Below are positions 8,385-17,288 of a stretch of DNA of 42,737 bases, piece by piece; the first letter of the stretch is position 1, and each line of letters opens with the position of its first letter. Source of the stretch: JAVZYK01 sp049699715 (GTDB taxonomy: Archaea > Nanobdellota > Nanobdellia > Pacearchaeales > UBA284); assembly GCA_049699715.1 (NCBI GenBank), contig JBNAVB010000006.1:1-42737 (forward strand), written 5' to 3'. The position numbers and the translations under genes were made by a program. The notes under the pieces were generated by a model, which made no database searches, had not been told where the DNA came from, and saw nothing but the letters and a program-made list of their open reading frames with translations.

Positions 8385-9206
8385 TTATTTTTTTCTGTTA
8401 TTATCAAACTGTTTAACAATTTGTTTTTCAAAGATAATTGGACAACCATTTGCATTAAAAACAATTCTATAACAAGGATATCCTTGCAAAAAGTTTTCAT
8501 AACCTTGCTTCAAAGCTTCGTTAAAATTATCTTTTTCTATAGAAGCCATTTCAATAGGAAGCCAAAAATTTCCTTCGGCATCTTTCAAATAATGTTCTAA
8601 GTTATTTTCTTTAATTTCTTTCTCAGTCACTTTAAAAAGAGACATAGCGTGGTTCTGAAAGGTTATTAGTCCTGCCCAAATCCCCTTAGCAAGAAGTAAA
8701 GAAGTGTACAAAATAGAAATATCTTCACAATCGCCACCCTTATCCTTTAAAGTTTGTTCAGGATGTTTCACATAATCTTTCAATGAAGCCTCTATAGGGC
8801 TTCTGCCCAATAAAGAAAGTTCAGCTTCAAGATAAAGTCTCTCAAGGAAAGTTTCTTTAGAGTCTCCTGGGTCGTAAGAATATCTTATTTTTCTATTTTT
8901 TAGGAAGTAATATATCTCTTTAGCGAAATTTAAATTACCTTTATTATTAATATTAGATGCAATTGCCTGAACTTCTTCTGCTTCTGGATCTATCATTGAA
9001 ACATAGCCAATGTAATCATGAGGCTCAACTAACTTTACTTTTTTATCCCTTAAATCAAAATGGGGCTCGGCATAATAAATGTCAACTTGTTTGGGATTAA
9101 TGTTTATTATATCATTTATAATGCTTTCGCCGAAATATAATTTCTGTGAATTTCCAATTACAACTGGAACTAGCAAACTCAAAATTATTTTAATGAGGGA
9201 TTTCAT
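8385..9206 (-). CDS. exported transglutaminase-like superfamily protein
   Basis: The protein has 273 residues from the ATG at 9206. That ATG lies 25 nt from TTTATATA at 9228-9235 (minus-strand promoter), so the mRNA should be leaderless; a TTG-started extension to 9260 would include the promoter and is rejected. An N-terminal signal or anchor helix (about 4-18) is followed by a papain-like transglutaminase core. Cys lies in GGDCEDIS (about 160), His in NHAMSLF (about 186), and an acidic residue probably in the WLPIE segment. In archaea such proteins are often surface proteases or cross-linkers. Reaction and substrate are not known. Confidence 0.8.
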   Translation of the reverse strand: MKSLIKIILSLLVPVVIGNSQKLYFGESIINDIININPKQVDIYYAEPHFDLRDKKVKLVEPHDYIGYVSMIDPEAEEVQAIASNINNKGNLNFAKEIYYFLKNRKIRYSYDPGDSKETFLERLYLEAELSLLGRSPIEASLKDYVKHPEQTLKDKGGDCEDISILYTSLLLAKGIWAGLITFQNHAMSLFKVTEKEIKENNLEHYLKDAEGNFWLPIEMASIEKDNFNEALKQGYENFLQGYPCYRIVFNANGCPIIFEKQIVKQFDNNRKK

Positions 9207-9294
9207 AGAAATAAGGAGCAATGAAAGTTTATATATTTTTCTATTTTTAACTACTAACAAGTGATAATAAACAACGACATCTTCTGCCGCAGCA

Positions 9295-10593
9295 TTAAGG
9301 CGTTAACCTTTCGCGGTCTCTAGGCCATATGCATGCCTCGCGAATATTATCAAGCTTGAGCAGGGCCATTGTAAATCTTTCTAATCCTATTGACCAGCCA
9401 GAATGATATGGTGCACCGTATCTAAAAGAATTAACATACGCTTTGAAATGCTCTGGATTCAACCCTTTCGATTTTAATTGTTTAATTAAAATATCAGCCT
9501 TATGCACTCGTTGGCCGCCTGATGAAATTTCAATTCCACCGAACAGGGCATCAAATCCTGCGCTAATCCCTTTATCAAGATCTTTAGGCCATATATAAAA
9601 GGGTTTCAGTTTTATTGGCCATGAATGTACAAAAACAATTGCATTGGGATAAAGCTCTTCAAGTTTTTTTTCAGCTTCCGGGCTCAAATCATCGCCATGT
9701 TTAATGTCTATTTTCTTTTTCTGAAGCAGAGCGATAGTTTCATCATAACTCAGATAATTAGCTTTAGGGACTTTTAGTTTCAAGTTTAATGTTTTAAGCT
9801 CTTCTTCGCAATTCTCAATGACCTGGGCGACAACAAATTGTACACACCTTTCTAGATAATTCATAATTTCCATATCATCAACAAAAGCCACTTCTATATC
9901 CATTTGCCTTGATTCGTTAAGATGCCTTATAGTGTTATGTTTCTCTGCTCGCCATACAGGAACAACACAAGTCACTTTCTCAAGAGCTATGGCCGCAAGC
10001 TGCTTGTAGAGCTGTGGCGATTGTGCCAAGAATGCTTTCTTCTCAAAATATTGCACTGGGAAAAGTTCAGTGCCGCCCTCGCTCGCTGTTGCAATAATGC
10101 AAGGTGGCTGTATTTCGATAAAGCCCTCTTGCCTGAAAAACTGTCTAAAGGCATTAGTAATCTCACTCTGAATTTTGAATATTGCTTTGACTCTTGCTTT
10201 TCTCAGATCAATACTCCTGTAATCAAGCCTTTTGGCTAATTCAGTAGTTATGCCTTTCTCAACAACTTGTATTGGCAATGGTTCAGCCTTATTAATAATT
10301 TCTAAACTCTTAACTTCAATTTCAATATTCTTATTACTCACTTCAGAGCTTTTAACTTTGGCTTCTTTAATTTCACCTTCAATAGCAACAACTGTCTCGA
10401 GTGTCAATTCTTTAAACTTACCAAACAGTTTCTTATCTTTGATAACACACTGTACTATGCCGCTCATGTCTCGCAACAATAAAAACTTAATATTAGCCAA
10501 GTCCCGCAACTCATGAACCCATCCCTCCAAAACAACCTTCCCTTTTTTTATCTCATCAATATAGATGCTTTTCTCTTTTTCAATTTCAGTCAT
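9295..10593 (-). CDS. aspS: aspartyl-tRNA synthetase, archaeal type
   Basis: A 432-residue class IIb synthetase. An N-terminal OB fold (about 10-105; GWVHELRDL...VQCVIKD) binds the anticodon. The catalytic core has flipping loop/motif 2 (FPVQYFEKKAFLAQSPQLYKQ region; VWRAEKHNT) and motif 3 (GLERFTMALLKL). It lacks the large bacterial GAD insertion, as usual for archaea. It could be non-discriminating and also make Asp-tRNA-Asn, but this cannot be decided from the window. A TATA box at about 10614-10622 lies 26 nt before the ATG, implying a leaderless transcript. Confidence 0.96.
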   Translation of the reverse strand: MTEIEKEKSIYIDEIKKGKVVLEGWVHELRDLANIKFLLLRDMSGIVQCVIKDKKLFGKFKELTLETVVAIEGEIKEAKVKSSEVSNKNIEIEVKSLEIINKAEPLPIQVVEKGITTELAKRLDYRSIDLRKARVKAIFKIQSEITNAFRQFFRQEGFIEIQPPCIIATASEGGTELFPVQYFEKKAFLAQSPQLYKQLAAIALEKVTCVVPVWRAEKHNTIRHLNESRQMDIEVAFVDDMEIMNYLERCVQFVVAQVIENCEEELKTLNLKLKVPKANYLSYDETIALLQKKKIDIKHGDDLSPEAEKKLEELYPNAIVFVHSWPIKLKPFYIWPKDLDKGISAGFDALFGGIEISSGGQRVHKADILIKQLKSKGLNPEHFKAYVNSFRYGAPYHSGWSIGLERFTMALLKLDNIREACIWPRDRERLTP

Positions 10594-10708
10594 ATATTAA
10601 CCTAAGAACTTGAATTTATAAATTTTGGCTTGTTTTGCTAAGCCTTTGTTTTAATTACCTGTTTCCTTGTTTAATTACTTATTTCTTGCTCACTTTTTTT
10701 GACTTTGT

Positions 10709-11986
10709 TTACTTCAACAACCATTTCCATAAAGGCATGAATTTAATTTTTCTTTTTATTCCAAACCAACTTTGCTCTTTAGTAGCTTCATAATCTTCGG
10801 TTATAACAAGAAGATTTTTGCATTTTAACTCTTTACTTGCTTTTAATAATGCTTTTAATTCTCGTGGTTTTATTTCATTTTCGCTATTTGCTAAAGTGAC
10901 TTGAATTAATTGTTCTACTTCCTTTCTTTTTATAACAAAATCAACTTCGTTTTGTTGGTGGTCTTTCCAATAATAAATTTCCATTTTTTTATCAAAGCAA
11001 GTCTTCCTGAAAAGTTGTAAAGCTACTACATTTTCATAAAAATTTCCTCGGTTTTCTGAGAATTTAAATCCAACACTGTCAGCAATACCATTATCAATGC
11101 AATAAATTTTTTTAGGGGCCAGCATTTGTTCTTTCAACTTGAAAGAAAAGCGTTCTAAAACAAATATTAAATAAGAATTTTGTAGGTAAGTAATATAATT
11201 TTTTACAGTATGAACACTTTTAATCTTAAAAATATTTTTTAACTGATTGTATGAAATCTCATTTGAAATATTTGAAATAAGATATTTTGTTAAATCTTTC
11301 AAGACTTTAACATATTTTATCTTGTATCTCTGAAGAATATCCCTTTCTATCACATCCTTATAATTTTCTATTAAAAAAATATTGCCTATTTTATAAGCCA
11401 AAGGAAAGCCACCTTTCTTTAGATATTCTTTCAAATAATTTTTTAATTTAGCGATATCTCTTGTCAAATGTATATTTGGCCTAAATTCCTTGAACTCTAA
11501 AAATTCTTTAAAACTGAAAGGAAACAGTGTAAAATCTACATGCCTACCGGTCAAATAGGTGGCTAGTTCTTTACTAAGGAGCCTTGCATTGCTTCCAGTT
11601 ATCACAACTTTTTTGTTCTGAATTAATCTCGCTATGAATCTCTCCCATCCATTAATATTTTGAATTTCATCGAATATTAAAAAATCAATATCTCCTTTCA
11701 AAGAATAAATTGCTTCCAGCACTTTATTAAGCTCGTTTGCTTCAATTGCTAAACGCTCGTCTTCAAAATTTACATAACCATATTTTTCACCCTTCCCGAG
11801 CATAACGGCAAGAATCGATTTGCCGCATCTTCTTACACCTGTAATTATCAAAGCCGCGTCTGTTGAAATAAGTCTTTTTACATACTCCATGCCTTCCCTT
11901 TCTATTATCTTCTCTCTCTCAAATTTCTGTTTTATCTCTTCTTCCCTCTCCACTATTGCTGTCTTTATTTCTTCTGTATTTATCAT
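10709..11986 (-). CDS. AAA+ ATPase with DUF4143-type C-terminal domain
   Basis: A 425-residue protein. Walker A is GVRRCGKS (50-57) and Walker B is LIFDEIQ (about 103-109). A sensor GSNA lies in VVITGSNARLL, followed by the LxGR/PFSF segment. These are the signature of the large archaeal and bacterial family of AAA_14/DUF4143 ATPases. The C-terminal half ends in a PD-(D/E)XK-like patch (EVDFVIKR, then a Q-x-T strand). The role of this family is unsettled. A TATA box at about 12007-12016 is 26 nt from the ATG. It stands as a single-gene unit and is often a mobile, variable family. Confidence 0.88.
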   Translation of the reverse strand: MINTEEIKTAIVEREEEIKQKFEREKIIEREGMEYVKRLISTDAALIITGVRRCGKSILAVMLGKGEKYGYVNFEDERLAIEANELNKVLEAIYSLKGDIDFLIFDEIQNINGWERFIARLIQNKKVVITGSNARLLSKELATYLTGRHVDFTLFPFSFKEFLEFKEFRPNIHLTRDIAKLKNYLKEYLKKGGFPLAYKIGNIFLIENYKDVIERDILQRYKIKYVKVLKDLTKYLISNISNEISYNQLKNIFKIKSVHTVKNYITYLQNSYLIFVLERFSFKLKEQMLAPKKIYCIDNGIADSVGFKFSENRGNFYENVVALQLFRKTCFDKKMEIYYWKDHQQNEVDFVIKRKEVEQLIQVTLANSENEIKPRELKALLKASKELKCKNLLVITEDYEATKEQSWFGIKRKIKFMPLWKWLLK

Positions 11987-12141
11987 ATTAATTATAGATG
12001 CAAAGTATTTATAAATCTTTGTATTTTTAGTGCAAAGATTTTAATTGGGATTAGGTGAGATTAGGTCCAAGAAAATACTCTTCTCTTCTTTCTTCCTCTG
12101 TCTTTTCCTCTTCTTTCTTTTCTCTCTCACTTTTTACCACT

Positions 12142-12903
12142 TCACTTCTTGCTCAACCTTTCCTCAACCTTAACAATGAACCTCTTGGTTTTGTCAAGAT
12201 AATAGTCAAGGTTTTCTGCTGTAAATTCTGAGAGAGCGCCTTTTTCCATCTTTTCTTCCAAGTCAATGATCTCTTTATAATTGCCTACAATCTCATCACC
12301 TATAGTCTTGACATAACTTTTTTCAAGCTCTTCGACAATGCGTTTCTTGTTCAAAATTAGCTTGTTATCAAAAAGCAACAGGATTTGGGCTGATTCTGTT
12401 GCGGCATCTGCAAGGAGCCTCAGGCTATCAAGTAGCAATCGCCTGTTTTTAACAAAATAAGCATCACTTCTATCCATTAATTTTTCTGCCCTTTCCTCCT
12501 TTCTGAAAAGCAATTCTTTATTAACTAAACGAGAAACTTCAATGATCAAATCTTTTTTGTCATAAATTATCCATGGCTGTTTTAAAGAACTCACAATCCA
12601 GGGCTCGCCATCAAGCACCAGATGCCACCACTTGCTTAATGTCTTCAAAGGCTGGAAATGAAAAGTCAATCCTTGCTTTTTGCCTTGTTCCTCGATCATG
12701 CCGCAGGTTTTTTCAATCGAGTCAATGATTTGTGGTGCCGGAGGAACACCAGAATCATTAATTATAATTAAAGTGTCAATATCATTAGCTTCTTGTTTTG
12801 TTACAGCAGAGCCATAAATGTAAATAGCCTCAATAAATTTTTTAAATTTAAGTAAAGGCTTCAAATAATTTTCAAGCATTTTTTTGTTAACTTTTACTCT
12901 CAT
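12142..12903 (-). CDS. nucleotidyltransferase-fold protein with helical C-terminal domain
   Basis: The protein has 253 residues from the ATG at 12903; the frame also opens at a TTG at 12912. A pol-beta-type nucleotidyltransferase signature is seen: YGSA (about 30-33), then NDIDTLIII with two metal Asp residues (41 and 43). The C-terminal half is helical, with a DAATESAQILL segment that recalls HEPN-like partners, and is fused rather than a separate gene. It is the last gene of a three-gene unit, starting 1 nt after the stop of the MgtC-like gene. The nucleotide and acceptor are unknown. Confidence 0.75.
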   Translation of the reverse strand: MRVKVNKKMLENYLKPLLKFKKFIEAIYIYGSAVTKQEANDIDTLIIINDSGVPPAPQIIDSIEKTCGMIEEQGKKQGLTFHFQPLKTLSKWWHLVLDGEPWIVSSLKQPWIIYDKKDLIIEVSRLVNKELLFRKEERAEKLMDRSDAYFVKNRRLLLDSLRLLADAATESAQILLLFDNKLILNKKRIVEELEKSYVKTIGDEIVGNYKEIIDLEEKMEKGALSEFTAENLDYYLDKTKRFIVKVEERLSKK

Positions 12904-12904
12904 T

Positions 12905-13327
12905 TTATTCAAACCCTATTCTCTTTATTAATAGAATAATCAAAACACAAACTGTGGCAACTATTGCTACAAAATAAGCGCCCGCCCCGATTGCAAACCC
13001 CAGTGCTGTTAAAACCCAAACAGAAGCTGCACTTGTTAATCCATGAATCCACATATGATCTTGCTTCTGTTGCCATATAATCGCAGCCCCTATAAAACCT
13101 ACTCCCGCAGCTAACCCCTGTGCAATCCTGGCAAAGTTCGAAGGATCCAAAACATTTGATCCAACAATTGTAAATAAGCAAGCACCAACGCAAATTAACA
13201 TAGAAGTTCTTGAACCTAAGCCATATTGTTTCGCTTTTCTTTCTAAACCAATTACAAAACCTACTACAACTGCAAAAAAGATTTTAATCAAAATTTCAAT
13301 TTCAGTTTGGCTTAAATGGAATACCAT
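12905..13327 (-). CDS. MgtC/SapB family membrane protein
   Basis: A 140-residue integral membrane protein. It has the family N-terminal core: GFVIGLERKAK, then GLGSRTSMLICVGACLFTIVGS, then GVGFIGAAIIWQ, with about four transmembrane helices. It lacks the C-terminal soluble ACT-like domain of pathogen MgtC. The family is linked to adaptation to low magnesium and to control of membrane ATP synthase in bacteria; the archaeal role is unknown. It sits between two genes of one operon (18 nt after the upstream stop, 1 nt before the next start). Confidence 0.9.
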   Translation of the reverse strand: MVFHLSQTEIEILIKIFFAVVVGFVIGLERKAKQYGLGSRTSMLICVGACLFTIVGSNVLDPSNFARIAQGLAAGVGFIGAAIIWQQKQDHMWIHGLTSAASVWVLTALGFAIGAGAYFVAIVATVCVLIILLIKRIGFE

Positions 13328-13345
13328 TTTCTTGTTTTTCTTATT

Positions 13346-14110
13346 TTACCTCAATTTTTTAACAGCCTCTCTGAACAACTCTGCTTTTCTTGCCAAGTCG
13401 TCAAGTTTTCTGCCATTTGGCAATTGGATTTCTTTATGTTCAAAAGCCTTGAAAGTTCTAATAATTTCAGTAGCATAAGCAACATGGGTCTTTTCTAAAC
13501 CCCTGCCCTGTAAATGTTGTTTTAACATTTCAGGCATTAGTCTTGGAATCAAGATAGCATGGCCTCTTAAAACCAAGGCAGTTTGAGCTGCTTCTACAGT
13601 AGAAGTGTAGATATTATCAAGGTATTGTAATTTTATATTTTCAATTTCTTTTATATAATCTTTAATTATTAGAAACTTTCGCAATATTGCTTCCTTTGTT
13701 CCTGTCATCAGGCCCTTGTTAATATTAATTTTCAAAGAAATTATCAATTTGTGAGGGTCGTAAATAATCTTGCCATCTCTGATACTTATCAAAACTCTTG
13801 TATTGTGTTCGTTTATCTCTTTAATTAAATCCTCAACCGAGCCTACACGGACCTTCTCTTCTGACAATTTATATGTTTGAGAAAAATGTTTTGTCAACGC
13901 TACAATATACTTGTTCAAGCATATAACATAAAGCATCTCATTGTGAATCCAAGCTGCTTTAATGATGTTCTTAAGATAGGGTGTTAGCTTGAACTTTAAT
14001 TTCTCTAGTTCTAGCTTTTTGTTTCTTTCTTGGTTAAACTCTTTGACCGCCTGCGTTGCTTTTGCTTCATATGCCTTCCTATACCTAATTTTTTCAAGTT
14101 TTGCTTTCAT
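13346..14110 (-). CDS. hypothetical protein, possible nucleotidyltransferase/HEPN-like fusion
   Basis: A 254-residue cytosolic protein and the first gene of the operon with MgtC and the nucleotidyltransferase. The N-terminal 45 residues are highly charged. The middle (about 47-120) has a beta-rich pattern that might be a degenerate nucleotidyltransferase fold, but the GS...DxD motif is absent. The C-terminal third (about 165-254; VEAAQTALVLRGH, then KTHVAYATEIIRTF) is helical and HEPN-like. The ATG at 14110 lies 25 nt from TATATTAA at about 14130, so the mRNA is likely leaderless. Assignment is tentative. Confidence 0.6.
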   Translation of the reverse strand: MKAKLEKIRYRKAYEAKATQAVKEFNQERNKKLELEKLKFKLTPYLKNIIKAAWIHNEMLYVICLNKYIVALTKHFSQTYKLSEEKVRVGSVEDLIKEINEHNTRVLISIRDGKIIYDPHKLIISLKININKGLMTGTKEAILRKFLIIKDYIKEIENIKLQYLDNIYTSTVEAAQTALVLRGHAILIPRLMPEMLKQHLQGRGLEKTHVAYATEIIRTFKAFEHKEIQLPNGRKLDDLARKAELFREAVKKLR

Positions 14111-14517
14111 TTCGTCTTCTGTCCTCTTTTTATATTAACTAACTGTGTTTAGGTGTTTAAATTCTTTTTGATTATCGCTACTTAGTTTTTTTGTTCTTCA
14201 CCACTTTAAATTAAATTTAACAAATGAAAGTGACGTCCTCTTCGGGCTAAACGAAGTTCCCAATGAGAGCAACATCCATATCATATTAAGTATCATATTA
14301 AAATATCAGAGAAATTAAATCTACTTAAGTAAATTTATTGAAAGAAGAAAGTAAGGAAGGAGGAATGCAATTTTTTTGTAGAATGAAGCTATAATCCTCG
14401 CATTAGAAACGAATTTTTCCTTTAAGTTTTTTAATTCCTTGCATTCCTTAATTCCTTTATTCTGAATGTGAAAGGTTCAAGTTTATAATTCTTTCTAACT
14501 TTGGTTCTATAAACTTA
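14111..14517. other. intergenic region between divergent genes
   Basis: Apart from promoter elements at both ends, no gene is supported here. It holds a small hairpin (CTTCG/CGAAG at about 14238-14254), a tandem-like CATATCATATTAAGTATCATATTA stretch, and 9-bp inverted arms GGAATGCAA and TTGCATTCC (about 14361 and 14437). A small RNA is possible, but no known class is recognised. Confidence 0.3.
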
Positions 14518-14745
14518 ATGGGTGATAAGCCTTTTTATCGAATTTATCGAAGAGATATTATTATACGAACTTTTAGAAATAAACTCAAAAATAGAAATTT
14601 TTCCGACGATAAATTTTCCGATGATAAAAAAATCATCACCCGTTCGCTTAACAAAACCGAAAAAGGAAGATATTTAAACATAGGTTCTTTAAAAGGAATA
14701 TGTTTAAAGCAAGTGAAGTTCCAAAAGAGATTATCAAAGAGATAA
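14518..14745 (+). CDS. doubtful small ORF, 75 residues
   Basis: The frame is very basic (many K and R) with an internal FSDDK repeat and many CGA codons, unlike its neighbours. A TATA-like GTTTATAATT at 14481-14490 is 33 nt upstream. The frame overlaps the start of the next gene by 46 bp in another frame. It may be part of the 5' region of the 113-residue gene rather than coding. Confidence 0.22.
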   Translation: MGDKPFYRIYRRDIIIRTFRNKLKNRNFSDDKFSDDKKIITRSLNKTEKGRYLNIGSLKGICLKQVKFQKRLSKR

Positions 14746-15041
14746 ATAGCATCAAAGATTATAAATTAAGAATAAAAACTAAAGAAATCTACGAAAGGGA
14801 CCATATCCTCTTTAAGACCTGCATGAACGATCCGGATCTCTTTAGAGGGCCTGGAAAGATGGCGGTTGGTATAGCCGACCGTTATGAAGCTAAATTTAAC
14901 GGAATGATAGGGGAGATAGAATGGTTAAAAAAACAGTTAAAAAATGAGGGATATCAGTTACACAACCTTATGAAACACCTACTAATGCATCAAGAAAGAT
15001 ATATGAGTTGGGAAAAAGTAGTAAGGCAAAAGAAATCGTAA
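14700..15041 (+). CDS. hypothetical protein, 113 residues
   Basis: Family not recognised. A soluble, basic, helical protein with no membrane segment. The middle contains FRGPGKMAVGIADRYEAKFNGMIGEIEWLKKQ; the second half looks amphipathic and could be a coiled coil. A TATA box (TATTTAAAC at about 14671-14679) lies 26 nt before the ATG, supporting a leaderless start at this codon. It converges on the TraB/ChaN-like gene with 35 nt between stops. Confidence 0.6.
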   Translation: MFKASEVPKEIIKEINSIKDYKLRIKTKEIYERDHILFKTCMNDPDLFRGPGKMAVGIADRYEAKFNGMIGEIEWLKKQLKNEGYQLHNLMKHLLMHQERYMSWEKVVRQKKS

Positions 15042-15076
15042 TAAAAGATCGAAAAACATTGCGATCATAAGGGGAG

Positions 15077-15607
15077 TTATAAAGTATAATAGAAACCCAA
15101 AATATCTTTTTCTATAGAAACTTCTTTTCTTGAGAAATTGTCCTTCAAAATAATACGAGAAACATTTGGCAGATAAGCATCATAATTTTTATGAAACTCC
15201 TGCCTAATATTCGCAGGAATCTCGCTTCCAGAAGCCTTCAAATGTTCTGCTCCAACTATAGAAACAATTATCGAATTAGGGTATTTATTGAATAACTCTA
15301 TAATTTTCTTTGCCATATTTAATCCTCTCATCCCCCCTCTTCCGACGTCTATAGAGACTACCTCGCACTTCCTATTCTTAAAAAAATCAACTACAGTATC
15401 AACATAATTTTTAAAGGAGCCTTCTTCGGTATCAGGGGGATATTCCATAGCGATTACTAACGATTTGTTGGATTTTTCAGCCAATTTGGAGATGATTGTC
15501 TTTTCTTTTTCAAAGACATTTCGATTTTGATGGTCTTCTTCTCCAACCAAAACGATTTTATTAGGTAAAAGGTCGTCTACTAGATCCTCTACACTCATTG
15601 TTTTCAT
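15077..15607 (-). CDS. TraB/ChaN/EreA-like superfamily protein
   Basis: The protein has 176 residues from the ATG at 15607; the frame extends to a TTG at 15625, but the ATG is better placed relative to a strong TATATATAAA box at about 15636-15644. Two motifs recall the EreA/ChaN/TraB fold: an early VGEEDHQN after a hydrophobic strand and a late IVSIVGAEHL. In that fold, paired Glu/His residues build the active site of hydrolases or putative metalloproteases. The protein is short for the family, with no signal peptide. The function is not assigned; resemblance is by motif only. Confidence 0.5.
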   Translation of the reverse strand: MKTMSVEDLVDDLLPNKIVLVGEEDHQNRNVFEKEKTIISKLAEKSNKSLVIAMEYPPDTEEGSFKNYVDTVVDFFKNRKCEVVSIDVGRGGMRGLNMAKKIIELFNKYPNSIIVSIVGAEHLKASGSEIPANIRQEFHKNYDAYLPNVSRIILKDNFSRKEVSIEKDILGFYYTL

Positions 15608-15705
15608 TTTCAAGCTATTTTTCAAAGAAAAACTTATATATAAATCTTTCTATTTTTAATCATTATAAAGTAGTCACTGATAATTGTTAGTGCATTGTTA
15701 TGGCG

Positions 15706-17166
15706 CTATTGTTTCATCTCTTTTTTGATTATTTCAATCACCTTGGCAGCATCAATCTTTCCTTTGTACTTCTGCATGATTAAACCCATGTAAGCATTGA
15801 CGCTCAAGCCAGGCTTTTCCTTGATAAGTTTTTTAATCTCACTTTCAATCTCACTGATTTCAACTTTTTCAATCTTCAATGCCTCTCCAATACTTGTGCC
15901 TTTAACAATCTTGGCCATTATTTCTTTAATATTACTTTCATCAATCTTGCCTTGTTTTAAATTTTCAGCAATAATTTCCAAAACATCAAGATTTAGCTTT
16001 TTATTCACTTTATCAATGTCAATTTTTTCATGGCTTGCTATTTCTTTAGGCAATATTGTCAACATTTTAGCGATAGTGCCGGGCTTACTGTAAATTTTAA
16101 TCAAGACTTTATAATCTTCCAGCTTATTTTCTTTGAGCAATGCTGAAGCCAATTCAGAATGCATCTTTTCTTCAAGCTCTGCTCTAATTTCGTGTTTTAA
16201 TCTCGGCAATGAGCGTTTTATTTCTTCAATCATTTCTTTAGGAATTTTAACTAAAGGCAAGTCAGTTTCGGGATACATTCTTGATGCTCCTGGTAATGGC
16301 CTCAAAAATGTTGTTGTTCCATCAGGCTCGGCTTTTCTAACTTCTGGCACGATTTTCTTTTTTTCTTTCTTGAGTTTTAGTTGCCTTTCAATTTCAGTTT
16401 CAATTGTTTTGGCAATAAGCCAAGGCTCTTGAACACCTTTTATTTCCACTCTCGCGCCGTTGCTTATAGACATATTAACATCTTGCCTAATTGTCCCAAT
16501 ACCCCTTTTGACCTTACAACTTCGTAAAATTTCCCCGAGCTTCAAAGCAACTTGTTTAGCTTCTTCTGGCGAGGCAATATCAGGAGTTGTAGCAATTTCC
16601 ACAAGAGGAATGCCAAGTCTATCAAGTCTGAAAACAGTTTCATTCTCGCTCTGTTTGATTATTCGAGCAGCATCTTCTTCTAAGCATATTGAAGCAATTC
16701 TAATTTTCTTTCTATTAACCTCTACATAGCCGTTTGTTGCCAAAAGTAAAGTCCTTTGGAAACCACTCGTGTTACTTCCATCCACGACAGTTTTTCTCAT
16801 AACTTGAGTCACATTCAAAGGTTTTGCATTCAGAAGTGAGGAAATCTGTAATGCAACTTTCAGAGCCTCAGGATTTATTGGATGAGGGGGCTCTTCGTCT
16901 AACTCAACTAGACAAGTTGTGTCACTGTAAGCCTCATAAATATAAGTTTTCTTTTTGCTTTGTTCATAAGCCGCGGCAATGTCAACCCTGCCTATCTCGC
17001 CAGCCGGCGCATACAAATGTCTTTTGACAATAATGTCAGGTTCATCTTGCCTCAATATTGAAGGACACTCACAAAAAAGTTTATGACTATCAAGCTGCTG
17101 ATGTATTTCAATTCCTGCTCTAAGCCCCACTTTTTCGTAATCTATCATCTTTCTACAAAGTTTCAT
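15706..17166 (-). CDS. gatE: Glu-tRNA(Gln) amidotransferase subunit E lacking the GAD insertion
   Basis: With GatD (not in the window) GatE converts Glu-tRNA-Gln to Gln-tRNA-Gln. It has the cradle domain signature GLRAGIEIHQQLDSHKLFCECP (split here by position 14-35), then SNTSGFQR, LVEIATTPDI and the RPLPGASRMYPETDLP segment (about 289-304) that separates GatE from GatB. A helical and YqeY-like tail completes it. At 486 residues it is well short of the roughly 600+ usual for GatE. Where the AspRS-like GAD domain should be inserted (about residues 262-275) there is only a short lysine-rich linker. The start could be the ATG at 17166 or that at 17148 (MIDYEKVGL), which suits the family better. 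tRNA-Glu and tRNA-Gln lie directly upstream on the same strand. Confidence 0.9.
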   Translation of the reverse strand: MKLCRKMIDYEKVGLRAGIEIHQQLDSHKLFCECPSILRQDEPDIIVKRHLYAPAGEIGRVDIAAAYEQSKKKTYIYEAYSDTTCLVELDEEPPHPINPEALKVALQISSLLNAKPLNVTQVMRKTVVDGSNTSGFQRTLLLATNGYVEVNRKKIRIASICLEEDAARIIKQSENETVFRLDRLGIPLVEIATTPDIASPEEAKQVALKLGEILRSCKVKRGIGTIRQDVNMSISNGARVEIKGVQEPWLIAKTIETEIERQLKLKKEKKKIVPEVRKAEPDGTTTFLRPLPGASRMYPETDLPLVKIPKEMIEEIKRSLPRLKHEIRAELEEKMHSELASALLKENKLEDYKVLIKIYSKPGTIAKMLTILPKEIASHEKIDIDKVNKKLNLDVLEIIAENLKQGKIDESNIKEIMAKIVKGTSIGEALKIEKVEISEIESEIKKLIKEKPGLSVNAYMGLIMQKYKGKIDAAKVIEIIKKEMKQ

Positions 17167-17212
17167 CTACCTTTATTCTTTTCTTTCCCTTTTCTCTTTC
17201 TTAAAATAAAAA

Positions 17213-17285
17213 TGCTCCCGACGAGATTCGAACTCGTGTCGCGAGCGCGAGAGGCTCGCATGCTTGGCCGCTACACCACGGGAGC
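17213..17285 (-). tRNA. tRNA-Glu(CTC)
   Basis: Minus strand: acceptor arms GCTCCCG/CGGGAGC, discriminator A, D arm GTGTAGC..., anticodon stem CGAGC/GCTCG with loop C-T-CTC-G-C, T arm ACGAG TTCGAAT CTCGT. There is no intron and CCA is not encoded. It sits 3 nt after tRNA-Gln and 46 nt before gatE on the same strand. Confidence 0.95.
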
Positions 17286-17288
17286 GCA

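Noticed and set aside
9207..9260. TTG-started N-terminal extension of the transglutaminase-like gene
   Set aside because: The extension would contain the TATA box at 9228-9235; the ATG at 9206 is 25 nt from it and begins right before the signal helix.
12909..13193. Long frame inside the MgtC gene on the same strand
   Set aside because: Cys- and Ser-rich composition and full overlap with a clear MgtC protein mark it as a shadow frame.
14111..14517. C/D-box small RNA
   Set aside because: No convincing RTGATGA and CTGA boxes in the right order were found; only weak hairpins remain.
15706..17166. Calling the amidotransferase GatB
   Set aside because: The length fits GatB, but IHQQLDSHKLFCECP and RPLPGASRMYPETD are GatE-type, and GatB would show a DYRYFPEPD segment instead.
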